A stretch of DNA of 64,000 nucleotides, taken from positions 372,001 through 436,000 of the forward strand of contig JAGWTR010000001.1 of assembly GCA_028868855.1 (NCBI GenBank), written 5' to 3'. Shown piece after piece: positions 25,375-34,250 of the stretch. Position 1 is the stretch's first letter. Each line of letters starts with the position of its first letter. This DNA is from Burkholderiales bacterium (GTDB taxonomy: Bacteria > Pseudomonadota > Gammaproteobacteria > Burkholderiales > Burkholderiaceae_C). Below the pieces are notes generated by a model. It saw nothing but the letters and a program-made list of their open reading frames with translations. It had not been told where the DNA came from and made no database searches. A program made the position numbers and the translations under genes.

Positions 25375-26172
25375 ATGGAAAACGCGTGGTGGCCGGCTTT
25401 GCTGGCAATTGTGGTCTTTGGAGGCGCGGTGGCCGCCTGGATGGTGGTCAGGGCTCGCCGAGGAGCCCCCAAGGCATCGCGGTCGCGGACAGGCGGCACT
25501 GCCGTGGAGGCGGGCGATACCTTACAGGCGTGGGCCCCAACGGCCACTCGGGTGCTGACTCACTCGGAACGCGAGGCATATCACATTGTGCGCAAAGCCT
25601 TGCCCGACCACATGTTGTTGGCACAAGTGCCGCTGGCGCGTTTTCTGCGCGTGCCGACACGCAATTCCTACAACGAATGGCTGCGCCGGGTGGGCTCACT
25701 CTGCGCGGACATCGTCGTGTGTGACTCCACCTCACAGGTGCTGGCCGTGATTGAAGTACGCCAACCTGTGAAACAGGAAAAACCACGCACGGTGCGTCGA
25801 CACGAGCGCATGGACCGTGTCCTGAAAGCCGCCGGAATTCCTGTGCATGTATGGCTGGAAGGCTCGCTGCCAGGTGCCGCCGTCGCACGCGAAACCATCC
25901 TGGGCGGCGCCTTTGCCATGTCCAAGCGCCCGGTGGGCGTCAACAGCCGGACGCGCCGTAGCCTCGAAGCGGCGGCCGTGGTGGCCTCCATGCAGTCGGC
26001 CGGGCCCATGCGCGGAATGTCCGTGAATGAGGACGATCTGGACTTCAACATGGACGATTTCGCCGACGAAGCAAGCAGAGCGGATGCTGACCGCAAAGAC
26101 CCGCCACCGTCGACTTGGTTCGACGACATGGATTCAGCACCCGTCCCGCTGGACGAAGCGGTGCACCACTGA
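25375..26172 (+). CDS. DUF2726 domain protein with N-terminal membrane anchor
   Basis: A 265-residue protein. Residues about 5-25 are a single membrane helix (WPALLAIVVFGGAVAAWMVV), then a basic linker and a DUF2726 domain at about 65-190: LTHSEREAYHIVRKALPDH, VPLARFLRV, CADIVVCDSTSQVLAVIEV. DUF2726 has a nuclease-like (restriction-endonuclease-type) fold with an acidic residue and a beta strand similar to DxxxxxxxAVIEV seen here; activity is unproven. The last 50 residues are acidic. It lies between ffh and ftsY, converging on ftsY with a 5-nt gap. The 217 bp before it hold no gene I can support. Confidence 0.8.
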   Translation: MENAWWPALLAIVVFGGAVAAWMVVRARRGAPKASRSRTGGTAVEAGDTLQAWAPTATRVLTHSEREAYHIVRKALPDHMLLAQVPLARFLRVPTRNSYNEWLRRVGSLCADIVVCDSTSQVLAVIEVRQPVKQEKPRTVRRHERMDRVLKAAGIPVHVWLEGSLPGAAVARETILGGAFAMSKRPVGVNSRTRRSLEAAAVVASMQSAGPMRGMSVNEDDLDFNMDDFADEASRADADRKDPPPSTWFDDMDSAPVPLDEAVHH

Positions 26173-26177
26173 ACAGC

Positions 26178-27314
26178 TCAGGCCAATAAAGCCTGGGCAA
26201 ACTCCCGGGCGCTAAAGGTCTGCAGGTCTTCGAGCTTTTCACCCACGCCGATGAAGTACACCGGCACTGGACTGGTGCGGCCGCGCGACCATAAAGCGAT
26301 CGCAGCCAGCACACCCCCCTTGGCCGTGCCGTCCAGTTTGGTCACGATCAGTCCGGTCAACCCCAACGCCTCGTCAAAGGCCTTGACCTGGGCCAGGGCG
26401 TTCTGGCCAGTGTTGCCATCGACCACCAGCAGGACTTCATGTGGCGCGCCGTCCATGGCCTTGCCGATCACCCGCTTGATCTTGCGCAACTCGTCCATCA
26501 GATGCACCTGAGTGGCCAGGCGGCCGGCGGTGTCGGCTATGACGACGTCGCAGCCGCGTGAGCGGCCAGCTTGCACCGCGTCAAAGGTCACGGCGGCTGG
26601 ATCGCCGCCTTCCTGGCTGACGATGTCGACGCGGTTGCGATCGGCCCAAACCAGCAGTTGTTCACGCGCGGCGGCCCGGAAGGTGTCAGCAGCGGCCAGC
26701 AAAACGCGTTGGTTGGCGTCGGCGAGGTGACGTGTGAGTTTGCCAATCGTGGTGGTCTTGCCCGCGCCATTGACGCCAGTCACCATCATCACGGTGGGCG
26801 TGTGCTGACCGACAATTAATGGCTTTTCAAGTGGCGTCAGCAGGTCGGTGATGGACTCGATCAGCAGGTCTTTGACGCGGGCCGGGTCGGTGGCCTTGGC
26901 GTCCTTGACGCGACGCTTGAGGTCGTCGAGCAAATGGGCGGTCGCCGCCACCCCGGCATCGGCCATCAGCAGCGCGGCTTCAAGCTCCTCATACAGCGCA
27001 TCATCAATCTGCGTGCCGGTGAACACCTGGGCGATGCTGGATCCGGTTTTGCGCAGGCCAGATTTGAGTTTAAGCAACCAGGATCGACGTTCCGGGGCGG
27101 CAGCCACCGTCGGGGCAATCGACGGCTTGGATGCGGGCTCGGTGGCCGATGTCGGCGATGCCGCAGCCGATGCCAGCGCGACTGGCATGGTCGGTGGCGG
27201 CATCACGGGGGTCTCTGTGGGCGAGACCTCTGGCGTGGCTGGAAGCTCAGGCACCTGATCCTCTGGGGCAGGATTGACACCGAAGCCGAGTTTTTTCTTG
27301 ATGAAACTGAACAT
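26178..27314 (-). CDS. ftsY: SRP receptor FtsY
   Basis: A 378-residue SRP receptor GTPase. It opens with MFSFIKKKLGFG, an amphipathic membrane-targeting helix, followed by a Pro/Ala/Thr-rich acidic A region (to about residue 75) of low complexity. The NG domain then shows GVNGAGKTTTIGKLTRHLADANQRVLLAAADTFRAAAREQL, DTAGRLATQ, TKLDGTAKGG and FIGVGEKLEDLQ. It forms the twin-GTPase complex with Ffh at the membrane. The ATG at 27314 is chosen by the MFSF start; 24 further upstream codons are open but unlike the family. Confidence 0.96.
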   Translation of the reverse strand: MFSFIKKKLGFGVNPAPEDQVPELPATPEVSPTETPVMPPPTMPVALASAAASPTSATEPASKPSIAPTVAAAPERRSWLLKLKSGLRKTGSSIAQVFTGTQIDDALYEELEAALLMADAGVAATAHLLDDLKRRVKDAKATDPARVKDLLIESITDLLTPLEKPLIVGQHTPTVMMVTGVNGAGKTTTIGKLTRHLADANQRVLLAAADTFRAAAREQLLVWADRNRVDIVSQEGGDPAAVTFDAVQAGRSRGCDVVIADTAGRLATQVHLMDELRKIKRVIGKAMDGAPHEVLLVVDGNTGQNALAQVKAFDEALGLTGLIVTKLDGTAKGGVLAAIALWSRGRTSPVPVYFIGVGEKLEDLQTFSAREFAQALLA

Positions 27315-27414
27315 GGGTCGATTGTAGGGTGGGGCCGCCAGACCCACCGAGCTGGCTAAAATTGACGGTGAAAAGATCGATGGCATGAGCCCATCACAAG
27401 GACATCACTTGAAT

Positions 27415-27777
27415 ATGCGCAAAACTGGAGCCTCAGGCCTTGTGTATTCAACCGACAGTGGCCGCATGTGCCCAACTTGCCGCCTGCCCATCGCCGATTG
27501 CCACTGCAAGGCCGCTTCCAAGGCCGCGCCGCAGGGCGATGGCGTCGTGCGCGTCAGCCGCGAAACCAAGGGCCGAGGCGGCAAGACCACCACCGTGATC
27601 CGTGGCGTGACCCTGGACGCCCAAGCCCTGGCGGGGCTGGGCAAGCGCCTCAGAACCGCCTGTGGGGCCGGCGGCACCGCCAAGGACGGTGTGCTGGAAG
27701 TGCAGGGCGATCATTGCGACCGCGTGGTGGAGTGGCTCACAAAAGAGGGCTGGTTGGTCAAGCGGGCCGGAGGTTGA
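27415..27777 (+). CDS. SUI1/eIF1-like translation factor (YciH family)
   Basis: About 120 residues. The N-terminal part has CPTCRLPIADCHC, a CxxC...CxC set, and the SUI1 core follows: RGGKTTTVIRGVTLDAQALAGLGKRLRTACGAGGTAKDGVLEVQGDHCDRVVEWLTKEGW. In bacteria this eIF1 homologue is thought to influence start-codon fidelity at the ribosome. Start choice: the ATG at 27415 has its AGGA 12 bases upstream, while the TTG two codons before it (27409) has AGGA six bases upstream, so the TTG may be the real start. An ATG at 27385 is also in frame. Confidence 0.9.
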   Translation: MRKTGASGLVYSTDSGRMCPTCRLPIADCHCKAASKAAPQGDGVVRVSRETKGRGGKTTTVIRGVTLDAQALAGLGKRLRTACGAGGTAKDGVLEVQGDHCDRVVEWLTKEGWLVKRAGG

Positions 27778-27848
27778 CGATGGTTTCTACAATTGGGGTC
27801 TTATCCACCTGATCAAAGGCGCTGCAGGCGCCAGCGATTTCTCTTCAG

Positions 27849-28502
27849 ATGAAGCCTCCACGCCCCTCCTCGTTGCCGCATACAAGCGCGAAGGCTGCCC
27901 AGAAAGTGGCGGCCAGCGCTGCCCAGGAAGTGCGACTGATCGGTGGGCGTTGGAAGCGCACACCTTTGGCCGTGCCCGCCCTGCCGGGTTTGCGCCCCAC
28001 GCCCAGCCGAGTGCGAGAGACGTTGTTCAACTGGCTGGGACAAGACCTGAGCGGCTGGCGCGTGCTCGATGCCTTTGCCGGCAGTGGTGCCTTGGGCTTT
28101 GAGGCCGCCTCGCGCGGGGCTCAGTCTGTCTGCATGCTGGAGCGACATCCGGTGTTGGTGCAGTCCCTGCGTGCGATGCAAACCAAACTGAAGGCCACCG
28201 AGGTGCAGGTGGTCCAGACCGATGCGCTGGCCTGGATGCAGCGCTTGTCCGGCACAGCGCCGGCCTTTGACCTGGTGCTGCTGGATCCTCCGTTTGACGA
28301 CGACTTGTTTGCCGCGGCGCTGCAAGCCGCGCGTCACTGCGTGCCCGTGGGCGGCTGGATCTATCTGGAAGCACCCGAGGCGACCGATACTGTCCCCGAC
28401 TTGCGCCTGCACCGCCAAGGCCGGGCTGGTGCGGTGCACTATCACCTCTTTCAGCGCGTGGCCGGTGGGGACGACGTGTCGCGGCGGCCCGTGGCCGGCT
28501 AA
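27849..28502 (+). CDS. rsmD: 16S rRNA (guanine(966)-N(2))-methyltransferase RsmD
   Basis: A 217-residue SAM-dependent methyltransferase. The family start VRLIGGRWKRTPLAVPALPGLRPTPSRVRETLFNWL is at about residues 28-62. The SAM loop LDAFAGSGALGFEAASRGA is at about 72-90, with acidic LERHPV, and the catalytic DPPF tetrad is in LVLLDPPFDDD. The enzyme methylates G966 of 16S rRNA in the assembled 30S subunit. The N-terminal 27 residues are Ala/Ser-rich and may be overcalled. The coupling with coaD downstream (36-nt gap) is a common arrangement. Confidence 0.95.
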   Translation: MKPPRPSSLPHTSAKAAQKVAASAAQEVRLIGGRWKRTPLAVPALPGLRPTPSRVRETLFNWLGQDLSGWRVLDAFAGSGALGFEAASRGAQSVCMLERHPVLVQSLRAMQTKLKATEVQVVQTDALAWMQRLSGTAPAFDLVLLDPPFDDDLFAAALQAARHCVPVGGWIYLEAPEATDTVPDLRLHRQGRAGAVHYHLFQRVAGGDDVSRRPVAG

Positions 28503-28538
28503 ACTGGAGCCCTTCGTTACAGCTATCCGACCGCGCCG

Positions 28539-29051
28539 ATGACGTCATCCACGCCCCGCTCCGATGTCCTGACGGCCGTCTATCCAGGCACCTTTGATCC
28601 GATGACCTTGGGACATGCAGACCTGATGCGCCGTGCCGCACGCCTGTTTGGTCGCCTGATCGTGGCGGTGGCTGCGGGGCACCACAAGCGAACCATGTTC
28701 AATGTGGATGAGCGTTTGGCCATGGCCAAAGAGCTCGCCACCGACTATCCCAATGTGGAGGTGATCGCCTTTGACGGGTTGCTGCGCGACTTCGTGGTGA
28801 ACAACCATGGCAAGGTGGTGGTGCGGGGTCTGCGCGCGGTCAGCGACTTTGAATACGAATTTCAGATGGCGGGCATGAACCGCCAGTTGATGCCCGATGT
28901 CGAAACGGTGTTCCTGACGCCATCAGATCAATACCAGTTCGTGTCCGGCACCTTTGTGCGTGAAATCGCCATGCTTGGCGGGGATGTTTCCAAATTCGTC
29001 GCGCCCAGTGTGCTGGCGCGCTTGAAGGCCCGTGTGGCCTTGGCAGGTTGA
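28539..29051 (+). CDS. coaD: Phosphopantetheine adenylyltransferase
   Basis: A 170-residue enzyme that transfers AMP from ATP to 4'-phosphopantetheine in the fourth step of coenzyme A synthesis. It has the nucleotidyl-transferase signature [25 protein letters not shown] at about residues 13-37 (TxGH ATP site), [20 protein letters not shown], and the C-terminal [19 protein letters not shown]. Length and order with rsmD are typical. With panB and panC at the left of the window, several CoA-pathway genes occur here but not in one operon. The ferredoxin gene begins four bases after its stop. Confidence 0.97.
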   Translation: MTSSTPRSDVLTAVYPGTFDPMTLGHADLMRRAARLFGRLIVAVAAGHHKRTMFNVDERLAMAKELATDYPNVEVIAFDGLLRDFVVNNHGKVVVRGLRAVSDFEYEFQMAGMNRQLMPDVETVFLTPSDQYQFVSGTFVREIAMLGGDVSKFVAPSVLARLKARVALAG

Positions 29052-29896
<845 letters not shown>

Positions 29897-29940
29897 GAGG
29901 TCCTCCTTGATTTATTGGCCGTGTTTTATTGATGGGCGAC

Positions 29941-30597
29941 TCAATCCGCTTTGGATGCCGGCGTTGGTGGTGACGCCGCCTGCGGCACCACAGCGGCGTG
30001 GCTTGGCTTTGGGGGCTTGGGGCGCTGAGGTTGGGCATGAACCAGGACCGTTGCCTTGGCCATGTCGCCGCGGATCAGCTCCTGGGCGGCACTCAGCGCC
30101 TTGTCGATGCAGTTGTCGATGGCCTCGCGCTCGGACTGCGGCGGTTTGCGCAACACGTAGGCGGCCACCTCTGTTTTGACACCGGGGTGGCCAATGCCCA
30201 ATCGCAGACGCCAATAATCGGGCGAGCCCAGTTGCGCGTGGATGTCGCGCAAGCCGTTGTGGCCGCCATGGCCGCCACCTTGCTTGAGCTTGACCTGACC
30301 GGGCATCAGGTCCAGGTCATCGTGAGCCACCAGGATTTCGTTGGGCAGGATTTTGAAAAAGCGCGCCAACGCTGCAACCGACTTGCCCGACACATTCATG
30401 TAAGTCTGGGGCTGAAGCAACCAGATCGGACCATCCGGCAAATTGGCGCGTGCGACAAAGCCGTGATAGGCGCGGTCAGCCACCAGGGCGACGCCAAGTT
30501 GACGTGCCAGGCTGTCGACCCACCAGAAACCGGCGTTGTGGCGGGTGTCCTCGTATTCAGGGCCGGGGTTGCCCAGGCCAACAAACAATCGAATCAT
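29941..30597 (-). CDS. pth: Peptidyl-tRNA hydrolase
   Basis: A 218-residue enzyme that frees tRNA from peptidyl-tRNA released by stalled ribosomes. The N-terminal signature is [29 protein letters not shown] (catalytic His in RHNAGF), followed by [19 protein letters not shown] (Asn), [31 protein letters not shown] (Asp and His), and the C-terminal VLRKP. A Pro/Lys/Ala-rich tail of about 35 residues follows the fold. The gene order prs-rplY-pth is the usual proteobacterial one. Confidence 0.97.
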   Translation of the reverse strand: MIRLFVGLGNPGPEYEDTRHNAGFWWVDSLARQLGVALVADRAYHGFVARANLPDGPIWLLQPQTYMNVSGKSVAALARFFKILPNEILVAHDDLDLMPGQVKLKQGGGHGGHNGLRDIHAQLGSPDYWRLRLGIGHPGVKTEVAAYVLRKPPQSEREAIDNCIDKALSAAQELIRGDMAKATVLVHAQPQRPKPPKPSHAAVVPQAASPPTPASKAD

Positions 30598-30630
30598 GAT
30601 GGGTTGCGATTATGAAAGAGCCGGGCCAAA

Positions 30631-30656
30631 AGAAAAGCCCCGCTAAAGCGGGGCTT
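30631..30656 (-). terminator. Intrinsic terminator after rplY
   Basis: AAGCCCCGC at 30635-30643 pairs perfectly with GCGGGGCTT at 30648-30656 around a 4-nt loop. The - strand then runs TTTTCTTTT. It is 31 nt beyond the rplY stop and separates it from pth. Confidence 0.85.
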
Positions 30657-30687
30657 GACTGGCCGATTGTCCAGAAAGAGCAGAAGC

Positions 30688-31314
30688 TTACTTCTTGCCT
30701 TTGCCTTTGCCCTTGGCGGGTTCGGCGGCAGCCACCGGCGCGACGATGACTTCTTCAGCCACGGCGTCTACGACCGTCGCGATGGCGGGGTTCTTGCGGC
30801 CATGGGTCAGCACCTTGATGCCGGCGTCGAGCTTGATGTCGTCCAGGTGCAACGTTTGACCCTTGGTCAGCGCGCCCAGGTCCACGGTCAAATGCTCAGG
30901 CAGCTTTTCGGCCAGACATTCCACTTCCAGCATGCTCACCACGTGGTCGATCGTGCAGGCGTCAAGCTTGACGGCAGGCGATTCGGTTTCGTTGATGAAG
31001 TGCAGGGGGATCTTCTTGTGGATCTTGGTGGTGGCGTCAACGCGCTGGAAGTCCACGTGCAGCACTTGCTGCTTGTAGGGGTGCATCTGGTAATCGCGCA
31101 GCAGGACCTTTTGGACCTTGCCAGCCAGTTCCATCTCGAGGAGGGAGGAGTGGAAGGCTTCCTTGCGCATGGCGTGGTAAAGCGCGTTGTGATCGAGTTC
31201 GATCGTGGTGGCTTCGCCAGCACCGTAAACGATGCCGGGAACTTTGCCAGCGAAGCGCAGGCGGCGGCTCGCTCCGGTCCCCTGCAGGCTACGCTCAAAA
31301 GCGGTGAATTTCAT
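30688..31314 (-). CDS. rplY: 50S ribosomal protein L25 (CTC type)
   Basis: A 208-residue two-domain form of L25, which binds 5S rRNA. The N-terminal RNA-binding domain is residues 1-95 ([56 protein letters not shown]). The C-terminal CTC beta domain follows ([18 protein letters not shown] ... [22 protein letters not shown]), ending in an [12 protein letters not shown] lysine/glycine tail. The long form is usual in betaproteobacteria. It follows prs with a possible hairpin in the 94-bp gap (31336-31342 with 31351-31357). Confidence 0.96.
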   Translation of the reverse strand: MKFTAFERSLQGTGASRRLRFAGKVPGIVYGAGEATTIELDHNALYHAMRKEAFHSSLLEMELAGKVQKVLLRDYQMHPYKQQVLHVDFQRVDATTKIHKKIPLHFINETESPAVKLDACTIDHVVSMLEVECLAEKLPEHLTVDLGALTKGQTLHLDDIKLDAGIKVLTHGRKNPAIATVVDAVAEEVIVAPVAAAEPAKGKGKGKK

Positions 31315-31408
31315 GGATAACTCCAGGTTGGAATAAAGCGCCCGCGACCAGGCGCTTGAAAAATGACCGATTCAGACGCTTGCGCCCCGAGCCGGTCAGA
31401 GGCACGGA

Positions 31409-32371
31409 TCAGAAGTTGTTGTTCTGCTCCGAGAAAAGCGAGGTGACCGAGTCACCGTCGGAAATGCGGCGGATGGTTTCGGCGAACAGGAAGGCGGCCG
31501 AAAGTTGGCGAATCTTGGTGCAAGCCTTGCCGGCCTCGCTCAGAGGGATGGTGTTGGCGATCACGACTTCATCGAGTTGCGAGTTCTTGATGCGCTCGAT
31601 GGCCTGACCCGAAAACACCGGGTGCGTGCAATACGCGAACACGCTCTTGGCGCCGCGTTCCTTCAGGACTTCTGCGGCTTTGACCAGCGTGCCGGCCGTG
31701 TCGATCATGTCGTCCATGATCACGCAGTTGCGACCGTCGATGTCGCCGATGACGTGCATGACTTCAGACACATTGGCCTTGGGGCGGCGCTTGTCGATGA
31801 TGGCCAGATCGCAACCGAGTTGCTTGGCCAGGGCGCGAGCGCGCACCACGCCGCCAACGTCGGGCGAGACCACGACCAGGTTTTCGTAGCCCTTGGATTG
31901 CAGGTCGGACAGCAGGACGGGTGAGGCGTAGATGTTGTCGACCGGGATGTTGAAGAAGCCTTGGATCTGGTCGGCGTGCAGGTCCATGGTCAGCAGGCGG
32001 CTGACGCCCACGGCTTCCAGCATGTTGGCGACGACTCGGGCCGAGATGGCCACTCGGGTCGAGCGCGGGCGGCGGTCCTGGCGAGCGTAGCCGTAATAAG
32101 GAATGACGGCGGTAATGCGTTGGGCCGAAGCGCGCTTTAGTGCGTCGACCATGATGCACAGTTCCATCAGGTGATCGTTGGTCGGGGCGCAGGTGGACTG
32201 CACCACGAAGACTTCCCGACCGCGCACGTTTTGCTGGATTTCGACGGTGGTCTCGCCATCGGAGAAGCTGCCCACAGCGGCCTTCCCCAGTTCGGCACCG
32301 AGGTGGGTGGCGATTTCTTGGGCAAGCGCTGGATTGGAGTTGCCGGTGAACAGGACGGTGTCGGAGAGCAT
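31409..32371 (-). CDS. prs: Ribose-phosphate pyrophosphokinase
   Basis: A 320-residue enzyme making PRPP from ribose-5-phosphate and ATP, the precursor for nucleotides, His, Trp and NAD. Motifs: [19 protein letters not shown] at the start; [16 protein letters not shown]; the flexible catalytic loop [40 protein letters not shown]; and the PRPP-binding loop [14 protein letters not shown]. The start at 32371 gives the exact family length. It follows the tRNA-Gln gene on the same strand. Confidence 0.97.
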   Translation of the reverse strand: MLSDTVLFTGNSNPALAQEIATHLGAELGKAAVGSFSDGETTVEIQQNVRGREVFVVQSTCAPTNDHLMELCIMVDALKRASAQRITAVIPYYGYARQDRRPRSTRVAISARVVANMLEAVGVSRLLTMDLHADQIQGFFNIPVDNIYASPVLLSDLQSKGYENLVVVSPDVGGVVRARALAKQLGCDLAIIDKRRPKANVSEVMHVIGDIDGRNCVIMDDMIDTAGTLVKAAEVLKERGAKSVFAYCTHPVFSGQAIERIKNSQLDEVVIANTIPLSEAGKACTKIRQLSAAFLFAETIRRISDGDSVTSLFSEQNNNF

Positions 32372-32534
32372 GGGCAGCAGACGGCTAAAAGTGCATCTTG
32401 CCCAATCGCCTCGGCTGGTTGATCAGGGTTTGATCAACGCTGCCAACTCGCCATTGCTCAGCAGCAACTAGTGGCAACAGGCAGAGGTGGCGGGCAATCT
32501 GCGTACGGCGAAACGTGCGGCGAAAGAAATTTTT

Positions 32535-32611
32535 TGGCAGGGGAAGAAGGATTCGAACCTTCGCATGTCGGAATCAAAATCCGATGCCTTAACCAACTTG
32601 GCGACTCCCCT
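32535..32611 (-). tRNA. tRNA-Gln (anticodon TTG)
   Basis: The 77-nt - strand segment folds as a full cloverleaf: acceptor AGGGGAG pairs with the 3' TTCCCCT, the anticodon loop contains TTTTGAT with anticodon TTG, the T-loop is GGTTCGAATCC, and the CCA end is encoded (complement of 32535-32537). It lies between ispE and prs on their strand, the standard betaproteobacterial arrangement. Confidence 0.96.
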
Positions 32612-32751
32612 ACACAGGATTCAGTATTTGTTTGTTCAACAACCACTGAAACCGCGTAACTGGTTTCTCTCAACAGAGAAGCCTCACATTATAGCCGTTT
32701 TTTTGCGACTGTGGTAACTATCGGTCCGTTTTTTCGTTGCTTGAGTGTCGG

Positions 32752-33654
32752 TTAATCGAGCACATCAAGCAGCGGGTGGCGAACCAGTACGCGACAGAGG
32801 CGACCGACCCATGCGGGATCATTCAGGCCGACATCAGCAGGGGCGAATGAGGCGGGCGTTGCGGGCGTGGCGGTGTGGTTTGTGGAGTCAACCGGAGGGT
32901 TGACCCAGGAAAACACCGCGCTGCCCGAGCCCGTCATTCGGCTGTTGCCGAAGTGGTTCTGCATGATCTCAAGCGCCTGACCGATCTGATTGCTAAAAAG
33001 CTCTGCGGGAGCTTGCAAATCATTGCGGCCGAAGCACTTTGGCTCTGCAAGAAAGAGCGAAATTATAGCAGCTTGTGTGGACCGGTTCAGGTGCGGGCTT
33101 GAAAAAATGGCGTGGGTGGGTACCGACACTGGCGCTTTCAGCACGGCGATCGGGGTGTTGATGACGTCCTCTGGCAGGATCAGGGGGGTGATCTGCTCGC
33201 CGATGCCTTCCACCCAGGCGTTGCGCCCGTTGACAAAGAAGGGAACATCGGCGCCCAGTTGCAGTGCCAGGGTGGCCAGGCGGTCGCGGCTCCAGTGCAG
33301 GCCCCACAGTTGATTGAGTGCCAGCAGCACCGTGGCCGCGTCGGAGCTTCCGCCGCCCATGCCGGCGCCTGATGGAATCCGTTTGTCAATGCTGATGTCG
33401 GCGCCGAGTCGGGTGCCACTTTCTGTTTGCAGGAGTCGCGCGGCTCGCAGGCAAAGGTCGTCGTCCGGCAGTGCGGGGCCGAGATCGTGGCGGTGAAGTT
33501 GGCCGTCCGAGCGGGTGTCAATATGCAAGGTGTCGGACCAGTCGATCAGCACGAACACCGATTGCAGAAGGTGATAGCCGTCCGGGCGACGCCCCGTGAT
33601 GTGCAGAAAGAGGTTGAGCTTGGCCGGGGCTGCCAGGTTGAGGAGGCTGGGCAT
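32752..33654 (-). CDS. ispE: 4-diphosphocytidyl-2-C-methyl-D-erythritol kinase
   Basis: A 300-residue GHMP kinase of the non-mevalonate isoprenoid pathway. The start is APAKLNLFLHITGRRPDGYHLLQSVFVLIDWSD (substrate site with the early Lys and the DGYH). The ATP loop is PSGAGMGGGSSDAATVLLALNQLWGL at about 93-118, and the C-terminal region has MTGSGSAVFSWV. It ends in a Val/Ala-rich tail. It follows lolB with a 14-nt gap. Confidence 0.96.
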   Translation of the reverse strand: MPSLLNLAAPAKLNLFLHITGRRPDGYHLLQSVFVLIDWSDTLHIDTRSDGQLHRHDLGPALPDDDLCLRAARLLQTESGTRLGADISIDKRIPSGAGMGGGSSDAATVLLALNQLWGLHWSRDRLATLALQLGADVPFFVNGRNAWVEGIGEQITPLILPEDVINTPIAVLKAPVSVPTHAIFSSPHLNRSTQAAIISLFLAEPKCFGRNDLQAPAELFSNQIGQALEIMQNHFGNSRMTGSGSAVFSWVNPPVDSTNHTATPATPASFAPADVGLNDPAWVGRLCRVLVRHPLLDVLD

Positions 33655-33668
33655 GATGTCGCGGTGCT

Positions 33669-34250
33669 TCAGCGATCCAGTCGCACGCGCATCGTGATGC
33701 CGCGTTGGTGCTGGGTGGCTGGGCGTTGGGCATTGAGTCGGCCGATCGCCACCTCTTGGGTGTCGATGTGCCAGCCACTCTGGTCAAACGATTGGTCGGT
33801 GGTCTGGGTCGCCAAGGGCAGCGCAGGGTCGGGCAGGCCACGAACCCAGTGCATCAAGGATGCCAGCGGGAGCCGTTCACCCAACACCTGTTCGCTCAGG
33901 TCTCCCAGGGTGGCAAAGTAGTGTTCGCCTTGAGTGTCACGCACCCACGCGCCCGCTTGGGTCCATCGCACCTGGGCGACTTGGCTGCCCATGGGGGTCA
34001 TCAGGTCTAGCTGGCCGGTGTTCTGGGTGCCGTTGAAAAAGAAGCCGAGGTTGATGCCCTTGGCGTCTTGATCCTGAAAGGCTTGCAGCTTGATGTTGAG
34101 CTGACCTTGCAGGGCCAAAGATAAAACAGGTGGCGAGGCCGCCGCGTCGGGTGCATCAGTCGAGGGTTCGGGCAGTCTGGCGGGCCCGCTGGCGCAAGCG
34201 CTCAGAAGGGCCGCTGACAACGAGGTGATCCAGGGGCGCTTGCTCGTCAC
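33669..34250 (-). CDS. lolB: Outer-membrane lipoprotein insertion factor LolB
   Basis: A 193-residue lipoprotein. The signal peptide ends in the lipobox LLSAC, with the acylated Cys at residue 19 after MTSKRPWITSLSAA. The mature part begins with a Pro-rich linker and has the LolB beta-barrel-like half fold (LALQGQLNIKLQAF, GINLGFFFNGTQNTGQLDLMTPMGSQVAQVRW). LolB receives lipoproteins from LolA and inserts them into the outer membrane. It overlaps the upstream TPR gene stop by an ATGA-type junction and precedes ispE, as in related genomes. Confidence 0.92.
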   Translation of the reverse strand: MTSKRPWITSLSAALLSACASGPARLPEPSTDAPDAAASPPVLSLALQGQLNIKLQAFQDQDAKGINLGFFFNGTQNTGQLDLMTPMGSQVAQVRWTQAGAWVRDTQGEHYFATLGDLSEQVLGERLPLASLMHWVRGLPDPALPLATQTTDQSFDQSGWHIDTQEVAIGRLNAQRPATQHQRGITMRVRLDR

